Numbered from the stretch's first letter, positions 7,635 through 17,349 are shown. The stretch: 64,000 nt of DNA from Marinobacter sp. SS13-12 (GCF_030227115.1 NZ_JASSUA010000001.1:1426001-1490000), one strand, 5' to 3'. Numbers and translations: made by a program. Notes: generated from the sequence alone by a model not told the origin.

Positions 7635-8780
7635 TCATTTCCGGCGCTGTTGGCTGGCGCGAAACAGGGTAGCGAGCTGTATCGCAACCAGCCCGTAAGC
7701 AGTTGACCAGCACAGGGCGGATAACCAGAGCAGCCCCGGATGTGCAAACGGAGTTGCGCCTGCCTGTAACCGGGCCAGTACTGCCACCGCCATGGCGACA
7801 GCGATGGCGAGCACCTGCCAGGTCGGAGGAAAGGTCCGCCTCGCCCTTTGCCAGGCCAGGCGCAGCATCACACTGATAGACAGGGTGCCGAGAGCGCCAA
7901 TAGTGATTACATGGAGCGCTGGCAGGGGGTTGTTTCCCTGCAAGAGATAAACGCCCGTGGTACCTGCTCCTGCTGCAAGCCAGACATAGCCAATCCCCAG
8001 TACCAGTAAATCCGGCCTGTTCATGCAACGCCAGAGCTTCCAGCGCAGGGCGCGGATCAGCATCAATATCGCTGAGAGCACCAGGGCGAGGCCGGTAACA
8101 ATATCCGCACGTGGCATGAGCACAAACACCATTGCTGCCAGCAGGATCACCAGCAGTGTACCTTCAATTCGTGGCTGCACTCTTGCTTCCAGGGGAATAC
8201 CGCGTTTTTCCAACGTGCCGGCCACAGCCGGAGCAATGATTCTGCCGCCCATGAACGTCATTAGCAGCAACAGGCCAAGTATGGCGGCCGTCATGACACG
8301 GCGTGTGTGGGGTAACGCAAGCCAGAAACCGGCCGGAGCATTAGCCGTAATCCAGAAGGCCACAGATAGCAGGCAAAGAACCAGGATCAGCGGGCCGGCG
8401 ATCTTGTTGCGCCACTTCTTGGCGGCCTGGAACCTGGGTACGGCATAGTGGGCGAGCAACAGGGCAAAGGCCGGGCTCAGCAGCTGGGATATCGGGTTTT
8501 CCGGCGCCAGTGTCCAGCAAAGGCGAGCCACCAGCCAAAGCACAAACAGAGGTGCAAGAACTCGCCAGGGTTGGGGGCCGAGGGTATAACCGGCAATCAG
8601 CGCCAGCGCAAAACCGAATATCAGCTCATGGCCATGGCCGGCGCCCAGAAGCCCCGGTGGCCAGCCCGAACCAGACAGCACGGCATAGATGGACATGGGC
8701 ACAACCACGGCTGCCCACAAAGCCGCCGCCGGGAAAAACAGCCAGAACGCATGAAACGGTTTTACCTTGGTTAGAGCCAT
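7635..8780 (-). CDS. nnrS: NnrS-family membrane protein (NO response)
   Basis: A 381-residue polytopic membrane protein of the NnrS family, which binds haem and copper in characterised members and helps cells tolerate or sense nitric oxide. Family features seen are the N-terminal FHAFWLFFPAAALWA, the GHGHELIFGFALALIAGYTL block (about residues 48-67) and the later LHVITIGALGTLSI block (about 289-302), all with the conserved His residues. About twelve hydrophobic segments are visible. The ATG at 8780 is taken; a TTG directly precedes it. The ribosome site is weak. A poor Fnr-like 14-mer (TTGTC-N4-GTCAT, 8810-8823) lies 30 bases upstream. It sits between a nitrate porter and the nir island, in keeping with an NO-related job. 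Confidence 0.82.
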   Translation of the reverse strand: MALTKVKPFHAFWLFFPAAALWAAVVVPMSIYAVLSGSGWPPGLLGAGHGHELIFGFALALIAGYTLGPQPWRVLAPLFVLWLVARLCWTLAPENPISQLLSPAFALLLAHYAVPRFQAAKKWRNKIAGPLILVLCLLSVAFWITANAPAGFWLALPHTRRVMTAAILGLLLLMTFMGGRIIAPAVAGTLEKRGIPLEARVQPRIEGTLLVILLAAMVFVLMPRADIVTGLALVLSAILMLIRALRWKLWRCMNRPDLLVLGIGYVWLAAGAGTTGVYLLQGNNPLPALHVITIGALGTLSISVMLRLAWQRARRTFPPTWQVLAIAVAMAVAVLARLQAGATPFAHPGLLWLSALCWSTAYGLVAIQLATLFRASQQRRK

Positions 8781-8893
8781 CAATCTGTTACCGGTGGCGG
8801 AGTGCCGACTTGTCTGAGGTCATGGGGGATCCTTGACCCCACAGGTTGGCTTGGCTATCACAAAAGTACAAGAACCGATAAATGAGGTGCATC

Positions 8894-9457
8894 ATGACTA
8901 TCTCTCAGTTGCTGTATTTACCTTTCTCCGGAAACGGAGTGTGGTCGGAGCTCAAGCGCCTGAATCTGACGATTCCCTTCCTGGCATGGGTGGTGGTTGT
9001 GCCCCTGTCACTGTTACCACCGGTGCTGCTGTATTACGCGGGTACCCACTATGGCGATGCTTTCCTGGCCGGATTTGCTGACAAGGAATGGCGTTTTATA
9101 ACAACCATTCTGTTCCTGGCGGAATTGCTGACGTTTTTCGTGATGGGCTGGCTTATCCGTGCCGTTCTTGAAGCGGACAAGATGGAAATCAGCTATCAGG
9201 ACGCCTACCTATTGGCCGCCATAGCGCCCATACCCCTGTGGTTGTCCTCCCTGGCGCTGCTGGTACCGGTGCTGGCAGTGAGCGTATTGGCAGTCGCAGT
9301 GGGCCTGTTTCTTTCCTGTGCTCTGATTTATCAGGGCGTCCGGTCCCTCTGCCATCGCTCTGACAACGATGTTGTCGCCATGTCTGCCACTTACACCATT
9401 ATGGCGGCGTCTCTGCTCGCCTGGGGCATTCTGATGGCGATGGTCTGGGCGTTCTGA
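8894..9457 (+). CDS. Yip1-family inner membrane protein
   Basis: A 187-residue protein with about five hydrophobic segments. The N-terminal region before the first helix (PFSGNGVWSELKRLNLTIPFL) and the helix pattern resemble the Yip1 domain family of bacterial membrane proteins of unknown function. The ATG at 8894 is chosen over an in-frame ATG 12 bases earlier because a GAGGTG element is correctly placed for it. It is divergent from nnrS (113 bases between starts), so the two may share regulation. Its stop codon directly abuts the stop of the convergent haemolysin III gene. Confidence 0.65.
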   Translation: MTISQLLYLPFSGNGVWSELKRLNLTIPFLAWVVVVPLSLLPPVLLYYAGTHYGDAFLAGFADKEWRFITTILFLAELLTFFVMGWLIRAVLEADKMEISYQDAYLLAAIAPIPLWLSSLALLVPVLAVSVLAVAVGLFLSCALIYQGVRSLCHRSDNDVVAMSATYTIMAASLLAWGILMAMVWAF

Positions 9458-10147
9458 TCAGACCGTGTAGGGAAGCACCCCGTAGTAGACGGCACTGAAG
9501 TGCAGGGCACTGCCGCCGATCACAAACAGGTGCCACACCGCGTGCATATAGGGTATGCGGTCGGCCAGGTAAAAAATGACGCCGGCGGTGTAGACCACGC
9601 CGCCGGCGATGGTCAGGTAGAGTGCGGTTTCATTCAGGCTGGCTACCAGATCAGACGAGGCAAAGATGATCAGCCACCCCATGGCAATGTAGATGCCCAC
9701 GCGGGCGAGCTTGAAGCGGTTTTTGAAGATGATCTTGAGCACTACTCCGGTAACTGCCAGGGACCAGATAATGGCAAACAGCGTCCAGCCCGTGGTGCCG
9801 CGCATGTTCACCAGCAGAAAGGGTGTGTAGCTGCCGGCGATGAGCAGGAATATGGCGCAATGGTCCAGGGTTTTGAAAATCGCCCGTAGCCGTGGGTGCC
9901 GGGCGCCATGGTAAAGCGCTGATGCCAGGTAGAGCAGTATCAGCGAGGCCCCGAATATGCTGAAGCTGACAACCTTCCAGGCGTCCCCCAGTTGGCTGGC
10001 CGCAACAATCAGGGCAACTGTTCCGATAACACTGAGAATGGCTCCCAGGCCGTGGGTGGCAGTGTTGAGCCATTCTTCAATGCGGTAGTGGGGAGATTCC
10101 GTGGCGGTGCCGGTCGCTTTCATCAATGTTTTTTCCAGTTCGGTCAT
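9458..10147 (-). CDS. Haemolysin III family (PAQR/TrhA) membrane protein
   Basis: A 229-residue seven-helix protein of the haemolysin III/PAQR family. Metal-site residues of the family are visible: SALYHG (Ser and His, about residues 75-81), the DHCAIFLLIAGSYTP block (about 94-108) and the C-terminal HAVWHLFVIGGSALHF with two further His residues. Members are involved in membrane homeostasis; the old name reflects a Bacillus cytolysin. The ATG at 10147 is used; an alternative at 10123 has a slightly better ribosome site. No link with its neighbours is evident. Confidence 0.85.
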   Translation of the reverse strand: MTELEKTLMKATGTATESPHYRIEEWLNTATHGLGAILSVIGTVALIVAASQLGDAWKVVSFSIFGASLILLYLASALYHGARHPRLRAIFKTLDHCAIFLLIAGSYTPFLLVNMRGTTGWTLFAIIWSLAVTGVVLKIIFKNRFKLARVGIYIAMGWLIIFASSDLVASLNETALYLTIAGGVVYTAGVIFYLADRIPYMHAVWHLFVIGGSALHFSAVYYGVLPYTV

Positions 10148-10319
10148 GGCGATACGGTACTTCAGCGTACAGGTGTACGCAATGGCTGGCGCGTGACACC
10201 TCCGTGAGAATGATCAGAAATTCTGAACAAGCCGAATGAAATCTTCCGGTTTTTCGATAACGTTCGCGGGCGTAGGCTTAGGGCATCCATTAACTGTATC
10301 AAGCAGAGGCTCTGAACGT

Positions 10320-10919
10320 ATGGCAAAGGTACTTGTTCTTTATTACTCCATGTACGGCCACATCGAAACCATGGCCAGCACTGTGGCAGAGGGCGCAAAG
10401 GGTGTCTCTGGCGCTGAGGTGACGGTCAAGCGTGTTCCGGAAACCATGTCCGACCAGGCATTCCTGGGCGCCGGTGGCAAATCCGAGCAGGCGGCACCGG
10501 TCGCGGACCCCAAAGAGTTGCCGGAATACGATGCCGTCATCTTCGGCACGCCGACGCGGTTCGGCAATATGTCCGGCCAGATGCGTACCTTCCTGGACCA
10601 GACCGGCGGACTGTGGGCTGAGGGTAAACTCCACGGCAAGCTTGCCAGCGTGTTCACCTCAACCGGAACCGGTGGCGGCCAGGAACACACCATCAGCTCG
10701 TTCTGGACCACACTGGCTCACCACGGCATGGTGATCGTGCCGCTTGGCTATGGCATTCCGGATTTCTTCGATGTGTCGGAGATGAACGGTGGCACGCCCT
10801 ATGGCGCCTCGACCATTGCCGGTGGTGATGGCTCCCGCCAGCCCAGTGAGAAGGAACTGAACATCGCCCGCTATCAGGGCAAACTTGTGGCGGAACTGGC
10901 CGTTAAACTACACGGCTGA
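10320..10919 (+). CDS. wrbA: NAD(P)H:quinone oxidoreductase WrbA
   Basis: A 199-residue flavodoxin-like quinone reductase that makes two-electron reductions of quinones with FMN. Signatures: [15 protein letters not shown] at the FMN phosphate loop (about residues 5-19), [18 protein letters not shown] (about 77-94), and STGTGGGQE with the later GYGIP (about 114-145). Length matches the family. The ATG at 10320 starts [10 protein letters not shown]; a GAGG lies about 10 bases upstream. It is monocistronic and followed by a terminator. Confidence 0.93.
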   Translation: MAKVLVLYYSMYGHIETMASTVAEGAKGVSGAEVTVKRVPETMSDQAFLGAGGKSEQAAPVADPKELPEYDAVIFGTPTRFGNMSGQMRTFLDQTGGLWAEGKLHGKLASVFTSTGTGGGQEHTISSFWTTLAHHGMVIVPLGYGIPDFFDVSEMNGGTPYGASTIAGGDGSRQPSEKELNIARYQGKLVAELAVKLHG

Positions 10920-10955
10920 TAGTGACAGTATTGATCAAGCGTTGAGCGTCTTTCA

Positions 10956-10987
10956 GGGCAGCAGGCGAGAGCTTGCTGCCCTTTTTT
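10956..10987 (+). terminator. Rho-independent terminator of wrbA
   Basis: Stem GGGCAGCA / TGCTGCCC with a 10-base loop, followed by six T residues. It sits between wrbA and the convergent Crp/Fnr gene. Confidence 0.85.
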
Positions 10988-11004
10988 GTGTTGTATCTCC
11001 GGCC

Positions 11005-11712
11005 TTACTTCCGGTCACCCAGGGCGCCGGTTTTCAGCCGTGAGAAAGTTGCAGGCACCACCCCCAGCCAGGAAGCCAGCTGGTTATCCGGCACACGCTT
11101 CACCAGCTCCGGGTATTCCTCCAGCAGCAACAGGTATCGCTCCCTTGCGGACATGGTGTGTTTCCGGAATTCCCTCATGCTGGTCAACTCCGCCATTTCC
11201 TCGGTCAGCACCAGGGCGAATCTGGGCCAGAGTCCTTCACCGTGAGACTGGATCGCGGACCGGAATGCGGAAAAATCAGCGACCCAGGCTGTGACCGGGG
11301 TTACGCTCGTCAGGCACAGGGTGTTTCGTACAGTGCGGCTACGGCCGAAGACCGGCCAGACCATGTCGCCCTCGGAGAAGAAATGGTGCACGGAGACCTT
11401 GCCGCTCGGTGCTTCCCGGAACAGCCGCATGATGCCGTACTGAATCAGGTAAACGTTTGCCCAGGGGGTGTCATGTTTTTCCAGGGTGGTTTCGGCATCC
11501 ACCCTGCGCTGGTGGAAAAGGCGGGCGAGGTCAGCCAGAAACCGTGCATCCGGATCGTTTTCGTGCCCTGCGAGACGAATACCGAATATTCGGCTCAGGC
11601 CATTCAGCAGGGCCGTCGACGCGGGCGCGGTATCTTGCTGGATGATGTCCGGGTTGTTTTCGCCCAGCATGCAGGGTGCAGAGGATACCTTTGGCCTGAG
11701 AATACTGTTCAT
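11005..11712 (-). CDS. Crp/Fnr-family transcription regulator
   Basis: A 235-residue protein with an N-terminal cyclic-nucleotide-binding-type beta barrel (about residues 55-150), a long dimer helix (EMAELTSMREFRKHTM) and a C-terminal helix-turn-helix (DNQLASWLGVVPATFSRLK, about 209-227). There is no N-terminal Cys cluster of the Fnr/Anr type, so it is not an oxygen-sensing Fe-S regulator. Where Fnr and Dnr recognition helices have E-T-x-S-R, this one has A-T-F-S-R, so its DNA target may differ from the TTGAN boxes. It lies just after nirN on the same strand, which suggests but does not prove a role in nitrite or NO control. Confidence 0.8.
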   Translation of the reverse strand: MNSILRPKVSSAPCMLGENNPDIIQQDTAPASTALLNGLSRIFGIRLAGHENDPDARFLADLARLFHQRRVDAETTLEKHDTPWANVYLIQYGIMRLFREAPSGKVSVHHFFSEGDMVWPVFGRSRTVRNTLCLTSVTPVTAWVADFSAFRSAIQSHGEGLWPRFALVLTEEMAELTSMREFRKHTMSARERYLLLLEEYPELVKRVPDNQLASWLGVVPATFSRLKTGALGDRK

Positions 11713-11771
11713 GGTGTTGGCCCTGTTATGAGTGTCAGGCCAATTATGGTATCAAAAAAACATCTTTTGAA

Positions 11772-11785
11772 ATGACTTAAATCAT
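11772..11785. promoter_or_regulatory. Weak Fnr-like palindrome before the Crp/Fnr gene
   Basis: TGAC-N4-ATCA within ATGACTTAAATCAT keeps the inner half-site bases but lacks the outer T and A of an Anr/Dnr box. It lies 60 bases before the regulator start and could be an autoregulatory site. Confidence 0.25.
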
Positions 11786-11808
11786 TAAGCCTTTTTCACT
11801 GAGTCGAT

Positions 11809-13305
11809 TTAGTGACTGGTCCCTTCCTCGTAATTGATCTTGTTCCAGACGTTGTATTTGCCAGACGGCTTGTTCATAGGGATACGCTTTTCTTCCTTCA
11901 GGGTATCGGCGTCGTAAACGATCACAGCCCCGTCGTTATCCCAGATACTCAGCAATAGTTTTTCACCGTACCGGTCGAATTCGACATGGGCGGCGACTTT
12001 GCCCGGAGCGGGCTGTAGCGTTTTGACGATTTCCAGGGTCTGCTTGTCGATGACGTGGACCTTGTCCTTGTTCGGGCCAAAGAACACATCCACCCAGGCG
12101 TAGCGGGAGTTCTCGTGGCTGCGCATGAAGAAGCCGGGACCTTCGGTTTCCAGGGTCTTGATGACTTCCCAGTTGTCCATGTCGATGATGGAAACGGCAC
12201 CAGTTCGGAAGTGCGGGGTGGCCATTACCCGTTTGCCCTGATACTCCCAGGTTATGCCGGATCCCAGGTGCGGCATACCGGGAAGGGGCAGGTCGGCGAC
12301 GGTTTTGCCGGTGTCGAGGTTGATCACCAGACCATGTTTGCCGTCGCGGGCAGCGCCGATGAGATGGTCGTAACCGGGGTCGAAGAAGAAGTCATCCAGC
12401 CAGGTGTCGGTCTGCATCCGGCGGACGTTGGGTTTGCCCTCTTCCACAGTGATTTCCCAGGCTTCGGGAATGTCCTTGAGCGCGGCAATGAAGCTGTCCC
12501 GGGGTGGCGCGGCGTACACGGCGCTGACACGGGAGCTGTCACCGGCGTCGTTTTCGACCGGGATGATGTCCATCAGTTCAAGGTTGTCAGCATCAAACAG
12601 CACCAGAGTATGGGGCAGGTAGTTGGCGGCCATTACGTAGTTGCCGTCAGCGGAGACAGCGATGTTTCGCATGTTGATACCGGCCCGAACTTCGGCAGTC
12701 ACTTCCAGGTTGTACAGGTCGTATTTGGTAATCCAGCCGTCCCGGGAGCCGAAGTAAACGTAGCGGCCGTCCGGGCTGTATTTCGGGCCACCGTGCAGGG
12801 CGTAGCGGCTCGGGAAGCGGTGGATGGGTTCCATCCGGTCGCCGTCGAGCAGCGTCACGTGATGGTCCCCGATTTCCACTACCAGGAACAGATTCATCAG
12901 GTCTGCTTCGTAAGCCGGTTCATCCGGCAAAGAACCTTGCGGGTGGGGTAACAGGTGGCTGTCGAGAATTTCTGCCTTTCCCCAGGTTGGCGTGTTGGCA
13001 GGTGGGCGGTAAATGTACTCCGCCAGCGCAGTGATGGATTCGGAGTCGAGGATATCGGCATAGGCCGGCATCTGGGTTGCGGGCCGGCCGTTCCGGATTG
13101 CATCCTCGGCCTGGGGCATTTTGAGCCGGGACAGGTTGTCCGGCAGCAGGGCAGGGCCCATGCCGCCCAGGCGATCGGAACCATGGCAGCTGGCGCAGTG
13201 CTGCTGGTAGAGAACCTCAGTCTCCGGGTCGGTACTGGCCTGTAACGAGGCAGGAAGAAGCAGGCTGGTGGCCAGAAGCAGCAGTGTATCTTTGCGGATC
13301 ATCAT
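11809..13305 (-). CDS. nirN: NirN, c-type haem protein with d1 propeller
   Basis: A 498-residue periplasmic protein built like cytochrome cd1: signal peptide (about 1-24), a cytochrome c domain with CASCH at about 37-41 and a later MPAYADIL Met segment, then an eight-bladed d1-type propeller. Propeller His candidates appear in MPHLGSG and ATPHFRTG. NirN acts in the last steps of haem d1 biogenesis (dihydro-haem d1 dehydrogenase in Pseudomonas). NirS proper is the longer protein at 17377, so this paralogue at the far end of the operon is NirN. AGGAGG lies 9 bases before the ATG at 13305, which overlaps the nirE stop, indicating coupled translation. Confidence 0.88.
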   Translation of the reverse strand: MMIRKDTLLLLATSLLLPASLQASTDPETEVLYQQHCASCHGSDRLGGMGPALLPDNLSRLKMPQAEDAIRNGRPATQMPAYADILDSESITALAEYIYRPPANTPTWGKAEILDSHLLPHPQGSLPDEPAYEADLMNLFLVVEIGDHHVTLLDGDRMEPIHRFPSRYALHGGPKYSPDGRYVYFGSRDGWITKYDLYNLEVTAEVRAGINMRNIAVSADGNYVMAANYLPHTLVLFDADNLELMDIIPVENDAGDSSRVSAVYAAPPRDSFIAALKDIPEAWEITVEEGKPNVRRMQTDTWLDDFFFDPGYDHLIGAARDGKHGLVINLDTGKTVADLPLPGMPHLGSGITWEYQGKRVMATPHFRTGAVSIIDMDNWEVIKTLETEGPGFFMRSHENSRYAWVDVFFGPNKDKVHVIDKQTLEIVKTLQPAPGKVAAHVEFDRYGEKLLLSIWDNDGAVIVYDADTLKEEKRIPMNKPSGKYNVWNKINYEEGTSH

Positions 13306-14165
13306 GCCGGCCGGCCTCCTGCGCTGGCTGCAATGGCTGAACTGTGGCCAGACTGCCACCCTGCTGCAGTGGGCTGAGCCAGTTTGTCTGCAAGATGGAC
13401 GACCTCACCCACAATAATCAGTGTCGGGGGCTGGAAGCCTTCACGAAGAATGGTGGCCTCAAGTTTCGCGAGGCTGGTTACCGCCATGTGTTGTTGCGGC
13501 GTGGTCCCCCGCTCAACCAGTGCCACCGGGCAGTCCCCTGGCAGGCCATGGGCCATGAGTTCACGGACAATGGTCGGAGCATTATGGAGTCCCATATAGA
13601 ACACCCGTGTCTGGCCCGGCGCTGCCAGCACACGCCAGTTCAGCTCCAGGGACTGGTCGGCCTTGCGATGGCCGGTTACGAAGGTCACGCTCTGGGAGTA
13701 ATCCCGGTGAGTCAGTGGTATGCCGCAGTATGAGGCGCAGCCAGCGGCCGAGGTGATGCCCGGCACCACCTGGAAATCAATGTCATTATCCACCAGGAAT
13801 TCCGCTTCCTCACCACCACGGCCGAAAATGTAGGGGTCGCCGCCCTTGAGCCGAACCACCCGGCGCTGTTTTACGGCCAGCTGAACCAGCAGCTCATTGG
13901 TGTCTTCCTGGGGAACATAGTGGCAACCGCTGGCTTTGCCCACATGAATGCGTTCGGCAGCCGGGTTCACCAGCTCCATGATTTGGGGCGATACCAGGCG
14001 GTCATACACCACGGCATCGGCCTGCTGTATCAGCATCAGGGCCCGCAGGGTCAGCAGGCCCGGGTCGCCCGGGCCTGCTCCGACAATGGCGACTTCTCCG
14101 GCCCGTAAGGGTTGTTCCGCCAACTGGAACTCCACCAGGCACTTCTTCCTTTGGCTGGTTGTCAT
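13302..14165 (-). CDS. nirE: Uroporphyrinogen-III C-methyltransferase NirE
   Basis: A 287-residue SAM-dependent methyltransferase making precorrin-2, the first committed step toward haem d1. Signatures: [15 protein letters not shown] (about residues 28-42), VVYDRLVS, the [20 protein letters not shown] block (about 105-124) and [13 protein letters not shown] (about 134-146). A C-terminal region around TTPQQH and GEVVHL completes the CobA fold. There is no siroheme-synthase (CysG) N-terminal domain. Its presence inside the nir operon, between nirJ and nirN, marks it as the d1-dedicated enzyme. Its stop overlaps the nirN start. Confidence 0.92.
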   Translation of the reverse strand: MTTSQRKKCLVEFQLAEQPLRAGEVAIVGAGPGDPGLLTLRALMLIQQADAVVYDRLVSPQIMELVNPAAERIHVGKASGCHYVPQEDTNELLVQLAVKQRRVVRLKGGDPYIFGRGGEEAEFLVDNDIDFQVVPGITSAAGCASYCGIPLTHRDYSQSVTFVTGHRKADQSLELNWRVLAAPGQTRVFYMGLHNAPTIVRELMAHGLPGDCPVALVERGTTPQQHMAVTSLAKLEATILREGFQPPTLIIVGEVVHLADKLAQPTAAGWQSGHSSAIAASAGGRPA

Positions 14166-14176
14166 GATGCTTGTCC

Positions 14177-15373
14177 TTACAGGTTATGAACCGGAATCTC
14201 GGTAACGGGGGCGGCTACGCGCCGGGGCATGTCGATAACGCCAATTTCTTCATTGGTGAGGTAACAGCCGGGGTCCTCTTCCCAGTAATCACGGGAAATG
14301 TTGTAGGCCCGTACCCGGGTGTTGCCATTGCAGATCGACAGGTAGCGGCAGTCGGCACAGCGACCCTTGACCGGGCGTGGGCTCTGGCGGAAACCGACCA
14401 TCAGCGGATCATTGGCTTCGGACCAGATCCGGGAGAAGGGTTTGTTGCGGACGTTGCCCAGGTTGTAGTCCCACCAGAAGGTATCCGGGTGAACCTCCCC
14501 AAGGTTGTCGATGTTGGAAATGTTGACGCCGGAGGCATTGCCTCCCCAGTAGGTCAGCCGTTGTTTCAGGGCCGGAACCTGGTCGGGGTAGTGTTCCTCA
14601 GCCCACTGCAACAGGAAGGGGCCGTCGGCATCGTTGTTGCCGGTTACGTATTCCCGTTCGATGCCGCGCTGGAGTTCGTCGTGGCAGTGGTCGAACAGCA
14701 GGGTCATGGCCTCGCGGGTCATGTCGTACCAGGCATCGCGCTTGCGGTTGCGACCGCCCCGGCCGGAATAGTTCAGGTGTGACAGGTAGAACTTGTCGAT
14801 GTCGTGCTCGTCCAGCAGCTTGAGCATGTCCGGTAGCTGGGGGAAGTTGTCCTGGGTGAGGGTGAAGCGCAGGCCCACCTTGATGCCTGCCTTCTTGCAA
14901 AGCTCAACGGCCTTCATGGAGGCCGCGAAGGCGCCTTTCTTCTGGCGGAATTCGTCGTGTGTCTGTTCCAGTCCGTCGATGCTGATGCCCACGTAGTCGT
15001 AGCCGGCCTCAGCGATCTGCCCGATATTCTCTTCGGTGATCAGCGTGCCGTTGGTGGAAAGGCCGACGTAGAAGCCCATGGCTTTGGCGCGGTGGGAGAT
15101 ATCAAAGATATCCGGGCGCATCAGTGGCTCGCCACCGGACAGGATCAGCACGGGTACGCCGAAATCCTTGAGGTCGTCCATCACGGTATAGACCTCATCG
15201 GTGCTCAGTTCGCCCTTGAAATCCACATCGGCGGAGATGGAGTAGCAGTGTTTGCAGGTGAGGTTGCAGCGACGGATCAGGTTCCAGATCACCACCGGCC
15301 CGGCCGGTTTCGGGACCGGGCGCACCGGAGCCGGGTTCATCAGGCTCTTGATGTAGCGGGTCATTCTGAACAT
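14177..15373 (-). CDS. nirJ: Radical SAM enzyme NirJ (haem d1 synthesis)
   Basis: A 398-residue radical SAM protein. The Fe-S motif CNLTCKHC (CX3CX2C) is at about residues 36-43, followed by GGEPL (about 80-84) and the SAM-binding STNGTLI strand. A C-terminal Cys-rich segment ([10 protein letters not shown] ... DPGCYL, about 344-378) fits an auxiliary Fe-S cluster of SPASM type. NirJ replaces two propionate side chains of didecarboxysiroheme during haem d1 synthesis. It lies 11 bases before nirE and 13 bases after nirH, in one transcription unit from nirS. Family length is normal. Confidence 0.92.
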   Translation of the reverse strand: MFRMTRYIKSLMNPAPVRPVPKPAGPVVIWNLIRRCNLTCKHCYSISADVDFKGELSTDEVYTVMDDLKDFGVPVLILSGGEPLMRPDIFDISHRAKAMGFYVGLSTNGTLITEENIGQIAEAGYDYVGISIDGLEQTHDEFRQKKGAFAASMKAVELCKKAGIKVGLRFTLTQDNFPQLPDMLKLLDEHDIDKFYLSHLNYSGRGGRNRKRDAWYDMTREAMTLLFDHCHDELQRGIEREYVTGNNDADGPFLLQWAEEHYPDQVPALKQRLTYWGGNASGVNISNIDNLGEVHPDTFWWDYNLGNVRNKPFSRIWSEANDPLMVGFRQSPRPVKGRCADCRYLSICNGNTRVRAYNISRDYWEEDPGCYLTNEEIGVIDMPRRVAAPVTEIPVHNL

Positions 15374-15386
15374 GGTGCTTCCTCTC

Positions 15387-15902
15387 TCATGATTTCCGCA
15401 GCCGCAGACCGGTTTTTTTCAGGATGGCCGAGCTGTAAAGAATGGTGTGACCTTGGCAGGTGTCCCCGAGCAATTCGTGAATCTGCGAAGCCTTGTCTTC
15501 TACTTCTTCACGGCTGGTGCCGTGAACCATGGCGAACAGGTTGTAGTTCCAGTAGGGCAGGTGCCGCGGCCGTCGGTAGCAGTGGCTGACAAAGGGCAGT
15601 TCACCCACCTGCCGGCCCATGTCGGTGATGGCATCGTCGCGGACATCCCAGACCGTCATGCCATTGAAGCGATAACCCAGGCGGTAGTGATCGGGCACGG
15701 CGGCCACCCGGCGGATAACGCCGGCGTCCTGCATTCGTTGAAAACGGGCCAGAACTTCGTCTGCCGGCAACCCCAGTTCCTTGCCCAGGGCTCCCCAGGG
15801 GTCCGGTACCAGGGGCAAACCGCCCTGGGTGGCCAGGATCAGTTTCCGGTCAAGCGCGCAAAGCCTGTAATTCTCGTCAGACCGGGAAGTGGAGATGGAC
15901 AT
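15387..15902 (-). CDS. nirH: Sirohaem decarboxylase subunit NirH
   Basis: A 171-residue AsnC/Lrp-like protein of the NirDLGH group, which together decarboxylate sirohaem to 12,18-didecarboxysirohaem. It has an N-terminal winged helix (LDRKLILATQGGLPL ... GLPADEVLARFQRM) and a ferredoxin-like half with VVAAVPDHYRLGYRFNG-type sequence and YRRPRHLPYWNYNLFAMVHG, which carries the Tyr/His region of the family. The start at 15902 has a GGAGGAG run 5-8 bases upstream; the frame open further upstream has no family match. It overlaps nirG by 26 bases. The D/L/G/H order is by position in the operon. Confidence 0.85.
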   Translation of the reverse strand: MSISTSRSDENYRLCALDRKLILATQGGLPLVPDPWGALGKELGLPADEVLARFQRMQDAGVIRRVAAVPDHYRLGYRFNGMTVWDVRDDAITDMGRQVGELPFVSHCYRRPRHLPYWNYNLFAMVHGTSREEVEDKASQIHELLGDTCQGHTILYSSAILKKTGLRLRKS

Positions 15903-16359
15903 GGAACTCCTCCTCCTTGGGCATGTTGTAAACGGGGTAGCCTGTCGAGGATTCGATCCCGGCAATAACCCGTGCTATGTCGTCCGGGGCTTCCGTTGCC
16001 ACTACAAACCACATGTTCAGTTCATGTTCCCTGCGGTAGTTGTGGGCCACTTCGTCGAACTCGTTAACCTTTGCGGCGACGTTTTCAAAGTCCTGTTCGG
16101 GAATGCGCATGGCGGCCAGGGTCAGACCGCCACCCATTTCGCCGGCGTGAAACATGGGGCCGAAGCGCGTGAGAATGCGACGGTCCAAGAGGTTCTGGAG
16201 GGTGTGAAGAAGCACCTGCTCGGAGATGCCCAGCTCGTCGGCTACCGCTTTGTAGGGCGAGTGCACCAGGGGCAGCCCCGTCTGCAATCGGTTAATGACT
16301 GTCCGCTCCACCTCGGTAAATTCGCCAGTTGTCTCGGGGCATTCAGTCATGGCTGACAT
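15877..16359 (-). CDS. nirG: Sirohaem decarboxylase subunit NirG
   Basis: A 160-residue AsnC/Lrp-like subunit of the sirohaem decarboxylase complex. It shows the winged-helix start VERTVINRLQTGLPL, then LTRFGPMFHAGEMGG and the HNYRREHELNMWFV block that is shared with NirD. The final segment is EEEFHVHLHFPV. The ATG at 16359 is chosen because GGGGAGG lies 5 bases before it. The gene overlaps both neighbours (nirL by 17 bases, nirH by 26), so translation of the four decarboxylase subunits is tightly coupled. Confidence 0.85.
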   Translation of the reverse strand: MSAMTECPETTGEFTEVERTVINRLQTGLPLVHSPYKAVADELGISEQVLLHTLQNLLDRRILTRFGPMFHAGEMGGGLTLAAMRIPEQDFENVAAKVNEFDEVAHNYRREHELNMWFVVATEAPDDIARVIAGIESSTGYPVYNMPKEEEFHVHLHFPV

Positions 16360-16888
16360 AACGGCCTCCCCGTTGCCGGTAGGCTTTGGTGCTGAACAGC
16401 ACGGCATGGGGCGTCTGCTCCAGCCCCTGATCGGCGATCAGCGTTGCCAGCTGGCTCAGAACCCGTTGCCGGTCAACGCCGTGAATCATGCAGAACAGAT
16501 TGTAGGGCCAGTCCGGGAGCCTCCGTGGGCGCTGATAGCAGAGTGTAACGAAGGGCGCGCGGGCCAGAGTCCGGCCCAGGTTTAGTACCTGATTGTCCGG
16601 GATATCCCAGACAACCATGGCGTTGGCGGTATAACCAAGCGTCCGGTGCCGGACCACCAGCCCGAATCGTTTGATGAGCCCCTGGTCCTGCCACTGCCTG
16701 ATGGCTGCCATCACTTCCTGCTCGGACAGACCGGTCAGTTCTGCCAGCGCCTGGTAAGGGCGTGGCGTAAGTGGAAGGCCACGTTCCAGCTGTTGTCTGA
16801 GTCGTAGTAAACCCCACGCACTGACAGGTCCGACACCGGCAATTTCCGGCACCACGGTCAGATATTCCGGTGACGAAGAAGCTGTCAT
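16343..16888 (-). CDS. nirL: Sirohaem decarboxylase subunit NirL
   Basis: A 181-residue AsnC/Lrp-like subunit. Winged-helix region LRLRQQLERGLPLTPRPYQALAELTG is followed by IKRFGLVVRHRTLGYTANAMVVWD and YQRPRRLPDWPYNLFCMIHG. It is closest in plan to NirH, as expected from the family, where L/H and D/G form two pairs. A GGGAGG lies 7 bases before the ATG, and the ATG overlaps the nirD stop as ATGA. Confidence 0.85.
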   Translation of the reverse strand: MTASSSPEYLTVVPEIAGVGPVSAWGLLRLRQQLERGLPLTPRPYQALAELTGLSEQEVMAAIRQWQDQGLIKRFGLVVRHRTLGYTANAMVVWDIPDNQVLNLGRTLARAPFVTLCYQRPRRLPDWPYNLFCMIHGVDRQRVLSQLATLIADQGLEQTPHAVLFSTKAYRQRGGRYVSHD

Positions 16889-17349
16889 GGCAGCGCCTCC
16901 CAGTCGATATCGAAGCCCAGGTCGATGTGGTGGGCCTCCACCATGGGCAGCCGGAGCATGGGAAGCCTGAGCTGGTGTTCGAGTTCGTCGAGCCGCTCTT
17001 CCAGAGTGTCTTCATCCGGCGCGGTCATGACAAACCAGAGATTGTAGGTGTGCTCGCGGGCGTAATTGTGGTTCACCCCCGGAGCACGGTTAACCCGGGC
17101 GGCAACGATATCCAGCTGTTCGTCTGGTGCCGCCACGGCAGCCAGCAGGCTCGTGCCCGCCCGGCTGTGTTCGAAAACCGGCCCGACCCGGCTGAGAACC
17201 TGGCTGTCCTGGAGCAACTGCAGTCGTTCAATGACGTCCTCTTCAGCGATGCCCAATTGCCGGGACATTGCCTCGTAGGGCCTTTCACAGACAGGAAGCT
17301 CCCGCTGGAAAAGGTTGATCAGTTGTCTGTCAGTGGTATCCAGTCTCAT
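16885..17349 (-). CDS. nirD: Sirohaem decarboxylase subunit NirD
   Basis: A 154-residue AsnC/Lrp-like subunit and first of the four decarboxylase genes after nirS. Visible features are LDTTDRQLINLFQRELPV (winged helix), LSRVGPVFEHSRAG, and the NHNYAREHTYNLWFVMTAP block shared with NirG. A GGAGGAG element lies 8 bases upstream of the ATG. There are 27 bases between the nirS stop and this start. Confidence 0.86.
   Translation of the reverse strand: MRLDTTDRQLINLFQRELPVCERPYEAMSRQLGIAEEDVIERLQLLQDSQVLSRVGPVFEHSRAGTSLLAAVAAPDEQLDIVAARVNRAPGVNHNYAREHTYNLWFVMTAPDEDTLEERLDELEHQLRLPMLRLPMVEAHHIDLGFDIDWEALP

Noticed and set aside
8810..8823. Fnr-like 14-mer upstream of nnrS
   Set aside because: TTGTC-N4-GTCAT has mismatches in both half sites and lies only 30 bases before the start codon, too close for an activator site at about -41.
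12055..12951. A 298-codon plus-strand frame inside nirN
   Set aside because: Shadow of nirN without family features or ribosome site.
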